Shown piece after piece: positions 34,112 through 41,951 of a stretch of 64,000 nucleotides of DNA. The position numbers were made by a program, and so were the translations under genes. Within the stretch, counting starts at the first letter, position 1, and each line of letters opens with the position of its first letter. The notes under the pieces were generated by a model that saw nothing but the letters and a program-made list of their open reading frames with translations, was not told the origin of the DNA and ran no database searches. Origin of the DNA: Acidobacteriota bacterium (lineage in GTDB: Bacteria; Acidobacteriota; Thermoanaerobaculia; Multivoradales; Multivoraceae); contig QQVD01000056.1 of the NCBI GenBank assembly GCA_003388555.1, positions 62,001 through 126,000 on the forward strand. Reading direction: 5' to 3'.

Positions 34112-34303
34112 TCACTCGGCATTCGCGAGCTCGATCGGCAGCAGGTAGCCGATGCGCTCGAACTCGTTCACAACCGCCTCCCTCAGCTCGGGGCTCTGAC
34201 ACAGAGGAGCCCAGACGACGCCCTGTGCCCGAGTGACCGCATTCTCCTCGTCAGCGGAGAGCTCGAGGCTCTCAGCGAGGCACTCCGGATCGAAGTCGCT
34301 CCG
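34112..34303 (-). pseudogene. Coding-like fragment lacking a start
   Basis: Sixty-three codons reading SDFDPECLAESLELSADEEN to FERIGYLLPIELANAE have strong coding character and stop at 34112. There is no plausible start, and further upstream the frame runs into the VOC gene's antisense-like low-complexity translation. It is probably the 3' remnant of a deleted gene. Family unknown. Confidence 0.35.
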
Positions 34304-34373
34304 GCCCCTGCCTCTGCGATCTACCCCAGGACCCGCCCGCCGAGGCCACGAGACGCGGCCGCACCGGCGCACT

Positions 34374-34757
34374 TCATCCTTCCTCTCCCTCGAGATCGTG
34401 GGCGAAGACCAGAAGGTATCCGTCGGGGTCCCGGATCGCGATCTCCCGCATGCCGTACAGCTCGCGATCCTCGGGGCCATGCACGACGTCGACCCGGTCG
34501 CGAATCGTCTCCCAGAAGCCGTCGATGTCGTCGCTCCAGAAGTACGCGTCCCAGCAGTCGAGCTCTCCGTTGGGCCGCACCCACTCGGGCTTCGCCTGAT
34601 TCAGCATGACGATGAAACCATCCCGCGACGGCATCGCGAAGCTCGGCGGTTCGCCCCACCGCTCGGGCTCGTCGAAGCCGAGCACGTCGACGTAGAAGCG
34701 CACCGATCTCTCGAGATCGCGGACCAGGAAGTGCGGCGCCGACGCGACGACCCTCAT
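34374..34757 (-). CDS. VOC family (glyoxalase/bleomycin-resistance fold) protein
   Basis: A 127-residue vicinal-oxygen-chelate protein with two beta-alpha-beta-beta-beta units: PHFLVRDLERSVRFYVDVLG and YFWSDDIDGFWETIRDRVDV, ending in MREIAIRDPDGYLLVFAHDL. The terminal glutamate-type ligand position is replaced in DPDGYLLVF, so metal dependence is uncertain. Substrate not predictable. Confidence 0.88.
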   Translation of the reverse strand: MRVVASAPHFLVRDLERSVRFYVDVLGFDEPERWGEPPSFAMPSRDGFIVMLNQAKPEWVRPNGELDCWDAYFWSDDIDGFWETIRDRVDVVHGPEDRELYGMREIAIRDPDGYLLVFAHDLEGEEG

Positions 34758-34823
34758 CTCGGCCAGCGCTCCACCCGGCGCACGACCGTCCCATCCCGGC
34801 CGCGCCGTTCGCGATCCATGACG

Positions 34824-35330
34824 TCAATCATCGCCCGCCTCCCGCCACGCCTCGAGCAGTGAGATCCACTTCCGCCCCGACGCCTCGTCGAACGACATCT
34901 GCTCTCCGGGATAGACCTCCTCCAGGGCGGCCGGCCGATTCGCCCTCGCCCACTCGATCGCCGGCTCGAGGTGGGCTTGGATCGACGGCTGTCGCGGCAG
35001 CGGCTCGTAAGTCTGCCTCTCGATCAGCCCGCCGTCGCCGAGCTCGTAGACGACGCGCGCCTGCAGGTGGGGTATGCCGATGAGCTCGAGGAAGTCGTTG
35101 CGCTCGGTGAAGAGCCCTGCGACGGATCGGTCCGACACCTGGAGATCCGCGAACGCCAACGAGCCGTTCACCGCCCTGTCCCAGCCCAGCACGTCGACCA
35201 TCGCGCTCTTGTCGAGCGTGACGCCGTGCTCGACGAACACGAGTTGGAAGTCCTCGGACAGCAGCGCCAACGCCGCCTCGACGTCGTGCGTCTCGATGGC
35301 GCGCAGGAAGCGCTGGAAGTGGGCCGGCAT
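34824..35330 (-). CDS. SnoaL/NTF2-like protein
   Basis: A 168-residue protein. GAGGAGG five bases upstream makes ATG 35330 the start. A longer frame from 35399 would add a lipoprotein-like N-terminus (VVACG) but overruns this ribosome site. The helix RFLRAIETHDVEAALALLSE and the strands FQLVFVEHGVTLDKSAMVDV match the NTF2/SnoaL fold, a small cone-shaped domain used by isomerases and ligand-binding proteins. Function unknown. Confidence 0.75.
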   Translation of the reverse strand: MPAHFQRFLRAIETHDVEAALALLSEDFQLVFVEHGVTLDKSAMVDVLGWDRAVNGSLAFADLQVSDRSVAGLFTERNDFLELIGIPHLQARVVYELGDGGLIERQTYEPLPRQPSIQAHLEPAIEWARANRPAALEEVYPGEQMSFDEASGRKWISLLEAWREAGDD

Positions 35331-35760
35331 CGCATCCTCCTCGAGAGTCGGCGGTAGCCCGCAGGCCACGACGATCGACAGCGCCACTGCTCCATGCATG
35401 TCGTTCCGCTCTCCGAGATCGTGGGTCGCGTTCCGCTCCGCGCCCGCCCGACGGCGAGCGACGGGCCGCTGAGACGCGAAGCGTCCCCTCCGACTACGCC
35501 GTTCGTCGGCCGGAGTTCCGAGCTGCCGGGTGAGCTGCTGCTCGCTCTGCGCGCCTCTTCCTCCGCGAACATCTCACGGAGGCTCTGTGGCCACGCAGGC
35601 CGTGAGGCCCTCAGGGTCGACTCGCCTTCTCGTTGTACTCTAGGCCGCGTCCCTTGCATCAGAAGCCGCGTCGTCGGCAGCTCGGAGGCTCAGGGCATTC
35701 CGCCCGAGGCTCAGCCGCGGCACTTGCGTTCTCGTCCGAACGGACGAGGGAGGAGTCACC
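35331..35760. other. 430-bp divergent intergenic region
   Basis: This region lies between two divergent NTF2-like genes. It contains the alternative lipoprotein-like N-terminal extension of the left gene (to 35399) and the hairpin at 35731-35748. No other gene found. Confidence 0.5.
35731..35748 (+). promoter_or_regulatory. Hairpin/operator immediately upstream of the ribosome site
   Basis: CTCGTCCG-AA-CGGACGAG is a perfect 8-bp inverted repeat. Its 3' arm runs directly into GAGGGAGGAG, the ribosome site of the gene at 35761. It could mask the site or be bound by a dimeric repressor. Confidence 0.4.
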
Positions 35761-36276
35761 ATGCTTCGAATCCACCGGCCTGCTCCGAACCAGCTCGGGC
35801 TCGCTCTGACCGCGCTCGCCGCGATGCTGCTGGTCGCCGCTCCGATGGCGGCCGAGAGCCACGCGGAAGGCAGCGTCGCCGCCGAGATCAAGGCCCTCAT
35901 CATGGAGGACAACGCCTACACGCGGGAGAACCTGATGGATCGCGAGGGCGGTGTGTCGAAGGACGGCAGCCTCGAGTTCTGGTCGAGTGGCGGTCTGCTG
36001 CAGAAAACGGCCGCCGACGAACCGCCGTCGCAGTACGAGGCGTTCGCGATCACCCCGAAGCACATCCAGGTGGTCGAGCTGCCCGGCGGCGAGGCCGCGG
36101 TGGCCATGTACTACTCCGAGGGCAGCATGCACCCCAAGGGCAGCTCCCCGGTGGGCCACTACATGACTCGCGTCACCCAGGTCTACGTCAAGGAAGACGG
36201 CAAGTGGGTCATCCGCGCCGCCCACTGGTCGCCGGTGGCGGCCGGCAGCGGCACGTCGCAGACCTCGCTCGACTAG
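35761..36276 (+). CDS. Exported NTF2-like protein
   Basis: A 171-residue protein with a strong GGGAGGAG ribosome site and a signal peptide ending near PMAAES (residue 32). The mature domain has the pattern of a DUF4440/NTF2-like fold: AAEIKALIMEDNAYTRENLM, HIQVVELPGGEAAVAMYYSE, TRVTQVYVKEDGKWVIRAAH. The final W-x-I-R-x-x-H strand is typical of periplasmic NTF2-like proteins. Ligand unknown. Confidence 0.82.
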   Translation: MLRIHRPAPNQLGLALTALAAMLLVAAPMAAESHAEGSVAAEIKALIMEDNAYTRENLMDREGGVSKDGSLEFWSSGGLLQKTAADEPPSQYEAFAITPKHIQVVELPGGEAAVAMYYSEGSMHPKGSSPVGHYMTRVTQVYVKEDGKWVIRAAHWSPVAAGSGTSQTSLD

Positions 36277-36311
36277 CCAGCCGAGCCATCGGTCTCCGCG
36301 GCTCGATTCGT

Positions 36312-36334
36312 GGACGCCGTCCCGTGCGGCGTCC
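36312..36334. terminator. Bidirectional hairpin between convergent genes
   Basis: GGACGCCG, a TCCCGTG loop, then CGGCGTCC: an 8-bp perfect GC stem in the 94-bp gap between the NTF2-like gene and the convergent membrane protein. It has no U-tract, so termination is inferred from position. Confidence 0.45.
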
Positions 36335-36370
36335 GCGACGGGCGTCCGCGCGAGCGCTGGAGCCCCGATC

Positions 36371-36709
36371 TCAGGAGTGGCGGACCTCTCCACCTGGTCT
36401 TCGCCGGCCGGCGAGGAAAGCCGCGCCAGCTGCGGCTGCGTGGATCAGCAGGGCGACGAGGAAGGCCGGGTGGGCGCGGGAGAGCTCGGCAGCCTGCATC
36501 GGCTCCGAGCTGCCAGCGCCGTGGCCGGCGTTCCAGTGCACGACGACGGAGAGAGCCAGCGCCGCTGCGCCGAGCAGAGCCGAGCTGAAGGCCAGGCGAG
36601 CCAGGCCCGGCGCCGCACCGGTCCGAGGCCAGGCCAGCGCGGCCAGGACGATCGCCACGCCGCCGCAGGCGAACGAGATCAGCAGCGAGACCGAATAGAG
36701 GGCGTGCAT
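36371..36709 (-). CDS. Small membrane protein
   Basis: A 112-residue protein with three helices (YSVSLLISFACGGVAIVLAA, LLGAAALALSVVVHW, LVALLIHAAAAGAAFLAG). GAGGGGAG precedes ATG 36709. It has two histidines in or near helices but no recognised family. Confidence 0.68.
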   Translation of the reverse strand: MHALYSVSLLISFACGGVAIVLAALAWPRTGAAPGLARLAFSSALLGAAALALSVVVHWNAGHGAGSSEPMQAAELSRAHPAFLVALLIHAAAAGAAFLAGRRRPGGEVRHS

Positions 36710-36927
36710 CGGGCGCTCCCCTCAAAGGCCGAAGTCCCCGCAAGTCTCTCAGGAAACAGGGCCGACGCCTCGACTCGGACCCGTGTGCATCCACACCTGA
36801 CACTGCTGTCGAAGAATCTCCCCGAGAACCGACTCGTCGGCCGGACGATCGGGGTCCGTTCGCTGAAGCCTACTCGCCAGAGCCGGCTTCGCTTCCGCAA
36901 ACACCTACCGCTGAAGGAGCTCCGCCG

Positions 36928-37671
36928 ATGCGCCGTCTCCGTTTCCTCGTTCACTCTTCACTCGTTTCTGCTCTGGTCCTCTTCCTGGTGGGCGTGCCGA
37001 CCGCCATCGCGTCGGAACGCGACCTGACCGCTCCGCTCACCGCCGAGACCCAGGCGGCGCTGACGCCTGCCGAAGTCCTCCAGCTGCTGAAGGACGGCAA
37101 CGAGAGATTCCTCAATGGCCAGGCGCTCGAGCGCGACTTCCTCTCGCAGGTGCGCATGACGTCCGAGGGGCAGTACCCGATGGCCTCGATCCTCGGCTGC
37201 ATCGACAGCCGCGTGCCGCACGAGATCGTCTTCGACAAGGGCGTCGGCGACATCTTCTCGGCTCGCATCGCCGGCAACTTCGTCAACGCCGACATCCTCG
37301 GCAGCCTCGAGTTCGCCACCGCGGTCGCCGGCTCGAAGGTCGTCGTGGTGCTCGGCCACAGCGAGTGCGGCGCGATCAAGGGCGCCTGCGACAACGTCGA
37401 GCTCGGCAACCTGACGAGCACCCTCGCCAACCTGGCGCCGGCCGTCTACGCCGTCACCGACGTGCCCGGCGAGAGGACCTCCAAGAACAAGCCGTTCGTC
37501 GAGAAGGTCGCACACCAGAACGTCGACATGACGGTGCAGAACATCCTCGACCGCAGCCCGGTGATGCGGCGGCTCGTCGCCGAGGGCAAGCTGATGATCG
37601 TCGGTGCCATGCACGACGTCAGGACCGGCAAGGTGGAATTCATGGATCCGGTCACCTCGGTGGAGGACTGA
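36928..37671 (+). CDS. Periplasmic beta-class carbonic anhydrase
   Basis: A 247-residue beta-carbonic anhydrase interconverting CO2 and bicarbonate. The zinc ligands are C91, H144 and C147, within CIDSR (91-95) and HSECGAIKGA. The D93-R95 dyad that controls the active site is also intact. Residues 10-29 are a signal peptide, so the enzyme acts in the periplasm. ARIAGNFVNADILGSLEFA is the usual dimer-interface segment. GAAGGAG precedes ATG 36928. No transporter gene is adjacent; a role in capturing or releasing CO2 at the envelope is likely. Confidence 0.95.
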   Translation: MRRLRFLVHSSLVSALVLFLVGVPTAIASERDLTAPLTAETQAALTPAEVLQLLKDGNERFLNGQALERDFLSQVRMTSEGQYPMASILGCIDSRVPHEIVFDKGVGDIFSARIAGNFVNADILGSLEFATAVAGSKVVVVLGHSECGAIKGACDNVELGNLTSTLANLAPAVYAVTDVPGERTSKNKPFVEKVAHQNVDMTVQNILDRSPVMRRLVAEGKLMIVGAMHDVRTGKVEFMDPVTSVED

Positions 37672-37746
37672 GCCGGGCCGAAGTCCAGAGGCTGCCGGCG
37701 CCGGGGGCCTCTGGCGGACTGACTGACTGACGGTACAGTGCCGTGC

Positions 37747-40344
37747 ATGGCGCTGTCCGCCGAAGAGATCTCCCACTGGCGCCGGGCCGACGAGGTGCTG
37801 GACGAGCTCCTCGAGCTCGATTCGGAAGAGCGTGCCGCCGCGCTGGCGCGTCTCGAGCTGGCGCCCCGAGTCCGTGACTGCGTCGAACAGCTGCTGAGCG
37901 CCAGCGCCGCGTCGAAGTCGATCCTCGACAGTCCACTTCCTGCGCTGGCGCCAGGCGTCGACGCGGGCGACCTCGCCGGTCAGGACCTGGGGCGCTGGAC
38001 CCTGCTCGAGGAGATCGGCCGCGGCGGCATGGCGGTGGTCTACCGGGCGACCCGCCAGGAGGCGGGCTTCACGCAGACGGCCGCGATCAAGCTGCTGCCG
38101 CGCGGCACGGCCGGCCACGTGCGCTTCCTGCGCGAACAGCAGGTGTTGGCAGGCCTCGAGCATCCGAACATCGCCCGATTCCTCGACGGCGGCGTGTCCG
38201 AGGACGGCACACCATGGCTGGCGATGGAACTCGTCGAGGGAGTGCCGCTGGACGAGGCGTGCCAGGAGCTCGACTCGCGCCAGAAGGTGCGCCTGCTGCT
38301 GCCGATTCTCGACGCCGTGGCCTACGCGCACCAGCGCCTGATCGTGCATCGCGATCTCAAGCCCGGCAACCTGATGGTCGACCACTCGGGCCGAGCCCGG
38401 CTGCTCGATTTCGGCATCGCCAAGCTGCTCTCCGACGAGCAGGGAGATGCAGCGACGCGGGTGCTGACACCGGGGTACGCCGCGCCCGAGCAGTTCTCCG
38501 GCGGCCAGATCAGCACCGCGACCGATGTCTACGGCCTGGGCGCCGTGCTGCACGCGGTGTTGACCGGCGATCCGGTGCGCGGTGCCGGCGGAGAGCGATC
38601 TCGGGCCATGCAGGCGCAACGCTTCGACGCCGACCTGCAGAACATCGTCGCCAAGGCGCTGCGCGAGGAGCCCCGCGATCGCTACGGCACGGCGCGCGAG
38701 CTCGCCACCGATCTCGAGCGCTGGCTCGCCGGGCACCCAGTCGCCGCCACCCCGGACAGCCAGCGCTACCGACTGCGCAAGTTCGTCGGCCGTCACCGGA
38801 ACTGGGTGGCCGCCGCGGCCGCCGTCGCGCTGGTGGTCGTGGGGGCGGTCAGTGTCGTGCTGTGGCAGGCCCGCAGGACGGCCGAGCACGCGCGCACCGT
38901 CACCGCTCAGAACGACGTCCTGACCGAGATCCTGCGCTCTCCCCAGGCCGTCGCCAGGGGTCGCCAAGCGAAGGTCGTCGACGTGCTCGCGGTGGCCAGC
39001 GACGAGCTCGAGCGGCGCATGCCCGAGCCGTCGTTCGCCAGGGCGCGGCTCTACGAGACGCTGGCGCGGACACTGGATCAACTCGACGACCTCGAGCGTT
39101 CCATCCCGCTCTGGGAGAAGGCGATCTCCGACCTCGACATCCTCGGCCGCGCCACCTCGTCGCGAGCTCCGGTCCACTACCGACTCGGCCTGGCGGCGTC
39201 GCTGACCGACGCGAGGAGGTTCGAAGAGGCGCTCGAGGTGCTGCTTGAGGCAAGGCAACTGGCACGGCGCCTCGCAACCGACGATTCGCTGCACGCGAGC
39301 CTCGCCGGCATGGGCTGGTACGCGGCCCGCGATCACGACCCGGACCTGGCGCTCGAACTGTGGGAGGAAGCCGAAGACCTCGCCGCGACGGTGCAGTGGA
39401 ACAGCACCGAAGAGAAGCTGCGCTTCGAGGCCCTGCACCTGCAGTGGCTGTTCGACCAGGGCCACTACGCGCAAGCGATCGATGTGGCGCGAGCCTTCCT
39501 GGCCGACAGCCGCGCGGCCCTGGGCGAGCGCCACAGTCATACCCTCGATGGCTTCCATGCTCTCGCCAACGCCCTGTCGCTCGCCGGGCACTACCGCGAA
39601 GCCGAGGGGGTGGCGGCCGAAGGCGAGGCGGTGGCGCTCGACTGGCTGGGCGAGGACGACCGCTTCGTGTTCGCGATCCGCATGAGCCGCGCCAACTCCA
39701 TCCAGCAGCAGCACCGCTACGAGGAGTCGGCCGAGCTCTTTCGACAGCTCGCTGAGACGGCCGAGAAGAACGAGACGCTGTCGCCCATGGACCGTCTCAT
39801 CCCACGCATGAACCTGGCCAACTCGCTGCAGGAGGCCGGACTCTTCGCCGAGGCGGAGCCGGAGCTGCTCGCAGCGATCGACGCGAGCCGGGATCTGAAC
39901 GGAGACAACCACCCGACGACCCTGATGAGCTACGCCAATCTGGCCGAGCTGCGGATCTTCGCGGGGCGCCCGATGGACGCGTTGGAGCCCGGACGGATCG
40001 CGCACGAGGGACTCTCCGGCTCGATCGGAGCCGAGCATCCCATCACCCTCTTCGCCCGCGCCACCAGGGCAGGAGCACTGGTCAACGCCGGCGAGCCCCG
40101 GCAGGCGCTGGAGCTCCTCGAGGGCCTCGAGGAACCTCTAGCCGCCGCGTTCGGCGCGGACGATCCCAACGTCGTCAACGCACGGATCTGGCGCGGCCAG
40201 GCGCTGCTGACGACCGGCCGCGCCGACGAGGCCCGGCCGCTGATCGAGGACGGGTACCGCTGGAGGCTGGAGCAGTACGGGCCCGAGCATCCCCGCACCC
40301 GTCGCTCGGCGGAGCTGGTGGCGCGCCTTCCCGATTCGTCCTGA
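37747..40344 (+). CDS. Ser/Thr protein kinase with C-terminal TPR region
   Basis: An 865-residue Hanks-type kinase. An N-terminal helical segment of 80 residues (ADEVLDELLELDSEERAAAL) is typical of the TPR kinases in this window. The glycine loop GRGGMAVVY is at 91-99, K115 in AAIK, HRDLKPGN 201-208, DFG 221-223 and APEQF near 246, so the enzyme should be active. A membrane helix spans about 353-373. About 490 residues of TPR-like helical repeats follow, probably on the other side of the membrane. The start could also be GTG 37738. It is transcribed alone, 75 bp after the carbonic anhydrase gene. Confidence 0.93.
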   Translation: MALSAEEISHWRRADEVLDELLELDSEERAAALARLELAPRVRDCVEQLLSASAASKSILDSPLPALAPGVDAGDLAGQDLGRWTLLEEIGRGGMAVVYRATRQEAGFTQTAAIKLLPRGTAGHVRFLREQQVLAGLEHPNIARFLDGGVSEDGTPWLAMELVEGVPLDEACQELDSRQKVRLLLPILDAVAYAHQRLIVHRDLKPGNLMVDHSGRARLLDFGIAKLLSDEQGDAATRVLTPGYAAPEQFSGGQISTATDVYGLGAVLHAVLTGDPVRGAGGERSRAMQAQRFDADLQNIVAKALREEPRDRYGTARELATDLERWLAGHPVAATPDSQRYRLRKFVGRHRNWVAAAAAVALVVVGAVSVVLWQARRTAEHARTVTAQNDVLTEILRSPQAVARGRQAKVVDVLAVASDELERRMPEPSFARARLYETLARTLDQLDDLERSIPLWEKAISDLDILGRATSSRAPVHYRLGLAASLTDARRFEEALEVLLEARQLARRLATDDSLHASLAGMGWYAARDHDPDLALELWEEAEDLAATVQWNSTEEKLRFEALHLQWLFDQGHYAQAIDVARAFLADSRAALGERHSHTLDGFHALANALSLAGHYREAEGVAAEGEAVALDWLGEDDRFVFAIRMSRANSIQQQHRYEESAELFRQLAETAEKNETLSPMDRLIPRMNLANSLQEAGLFAEAEPELLAAIDASRDLNGDNHPTTLMSYANLAELRIFAGRPMDALEPGRIAHEGLSGSIGAEHPITLFARATRAGALVNAGEPRQALELLEGLEEPLAAAFGADDPNVVNARIWRGQALLTTGRADEARPLIEDGYRWRLEQYGPEHPRTRRSAELVARLPDSS

Positions 40345-40439
40345 CAGTGTTCGAGCGCATCCGGGAAGCCGACCCGCTGCGAGCACGGGCCTGCGGGTCG
40401 AGCGTTTCCCTGAGTTCTCCGCCGCTCGAATCGCAGCCG

Positions 40440-40928
40440 CTACCGCTTCGGATCTCCCGACTCGGTCCGGCGAAAGTCGTAGCGGCTCATCGCGGCGGCG
40501 AAGCTCTCGGGCGGCTCGTCGGAACCGTCGTCGACGGCCAGGCTCAGCGTTCCGTCCTCGATCTTCACGATCGCCGGCACCACGTCACCGAGGTCCTGCC
40601 GGGGAGGCGCGCTGTCGGTGATGGTGGCGTGGAGCACGGCGGGGTCGCCCTCGCTCGACAGGGTGAACGTCGCCTCGTACCAGAAGTCCTCGCGGACGTA
40701 GAAACGCAGCGTGTGACTGTAGAAGCCGAGAACGATCTCGCCTGGCGGACCGGTGCCCTTCCAATCGCCCTGGAGCTCCTCGATCAGCGGATGCGTTCGC
40801 AGCGGCACGGCCCCGAGGAACGTCGCGAACGACAGCAGGCAGGCCAGCGCGGTGGCGAGGATCGCGCCAGCGCGGCTGTCGCCCTCCAGCACGCTCGAGT
40901 CGATGGCGACTTCCCGATGATCTCCCAT
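40440..40928 (-). CDS. Exported protein with TIGR03067-like domain
   Basis: A 162-residue protein. GAGGAG and GAGGG precede ATG 40928. A membrane or signal segment spans about 20-40 (GAILATALACLLSFATFLGA). The rest begins LQGDWKGTGPPGEIVLGFYS and ends PAIVKIEDGTLSLAVDDGSD, then PPESFAAAMSRYDFRR. This fits the LQGxW...GIYxxxGDTLxL...RPxxF pattern of TIGR03067, a small beta-rich envelope domain abundant in Planctomycetota. Function unknown. Confidence 0.7.
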   Translation of the reverse strand: MGDHREVAIDSSVLEGDSRAGAILATALACLLSFATFLGAVPLRTHPLIEELQGDWKGTGPPGEIVLGFYSHTLRFYVREDFWYEATFTLSSEGDPAVLHATITDSAPPRQDLGDVVPAIVKIEDGTLSLAVDDGSDEPPESFAAAMSRYDFRRTESGDPKR

Positions 40929-41109
40929 CTCGCCCTCACTCCTCTTCGTGCCGTTTTCCCAAAAGCCCTAGCCTGCTCGACCGGCGTTCGATCGTACGGC
41001 AACGTCGCACTCCGAGCCTCGACAGCCTCGACTTATCGACTCACCGCAGGCTCGGCCAGCGAGACGGTAGGCTGCGGGCGACACGGACTGGACTCCTTCG
41101 AGGTGAAGC

Positions 41110-41775
41110 ATGGCCGACGTACTGGTGCTGGGATCGAACCGCGGAATCGGGCTGGAGCTGGTGCGCCAGCTCGCTGCGAGGGGTGACTCGGTCACCGCCG
41201 TCTGCCGGAGCTCCTCCGAGCGACTCGAGGCGATCTCGGGAGTCGCCGTGCGCAGCGGCGTCGACGTCACCGACCGCGCCGCTCTCGAGGGCCTGGCCGC
41301 GGATCTCGGAGCGGAGGCTCTCGATCTGCTCGTCGTCGTGGCGGGGGTGCTCGAGCGCGTGACCCTGGACCGCCTCGACGTCGACGCGATCCGGCGTCAG
41401 TTCGAGATCAACGCGCTGGGGCCGCTGCTGGCGGTGAGCGCCCTGCGCCGCTGCGTGCGCGGCGGCGGCAAGATCGGCCTGGTGACCAGTCGCATGGGTT
41501 CGATCGCCGACAACGACTCCGGCGGCAGCTACGGCTATCGCATGTCGAAGGCGGCGCTCAACATGGCCGGCCGCTCGCTGGCGCACGACCTCGCCGACCG
41601 CGAGATCGCCGTTGTGCTGCTGCACCCGGGTTGGGTGCGCACCGACATGACCGGCGGCTCGGGCCTCATCGACGTCGACGAGTCGGCAGCCGGCCTGATC
41701 GCCCGCCTCGACGAGCTGTCGATGGAGACGACGGGGACGTTCGTGCACCAGAGCGGCGAACCGCTGCCCTGGTAG
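41110..41775 (+). CDS. SDR family oxidoreductase (C-factor-like)
   Basis: A 221-residue short-chain dehydrogenase/reductase. The nucleotide-binding loop is GSNRGIG (8-14), the acidic residue before the adenine pocket is in VDVTDRAALEGL, the catalytic serine is S127 in VTSRMGS, and the Y143-x3-K147 dyad is in YGYRMSKAALN. The tail LHPGWVRTDMTGG is the usual SDR C-terminal loop. The short length and sequence resemble the C-factor/CsgA branch. It should use NAD(P)H on an unknown small substrate. Confidence 0.92.
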   Translation: MADVLVLGSNRGIGLELVRQLAARGDSVTAVCRSSSERLEAISGVAVRSGVDVTDRAALEGLAADLGAEALDLLVVVAGVLERVTLDRLDVDAIRRQFEINALGPLLAVSALRRCVRGGGKIGLVTSRMGSIADNDSGGSYGYRMSKAALNMAGRSLAHDLADREIAVVLLHPGWVRTDMTGGSGLIDVDESAAGLIARLDELSMETTGTFVHQSGEPLPW

Positions 41776-41951
41776 GAGGCGCGCAACGCCAGTGGTGGCG
41801 TCGCCGCACCGGCCGGTTGCGTCGTCCGGAGCCGGCGTCGCAGCGACGTGCATCGGATCGGTGGCGGACGAGCCTCGCCGGCGTCGCACTGTGGACGACG
41901 GGCCCGATCTCGGGCCACAACCACAGTCCACATGCCCAAGGAGTCTCTCCG

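Noticed and set aside
36928-37671. Carbonic anhydrase as part of a carboxysome or bicarbonate-uptake operon
   Set aside because: It has a signal peptide, and no transporter, shell or Rubisco gene is near.
36958-40038. 1,026-codon open frame on the minus strand
   Set aside because: It is antisense to the carbonic anhydrase and kinase genes, which have complete motifs. High-GC genes give long open antisense frames.
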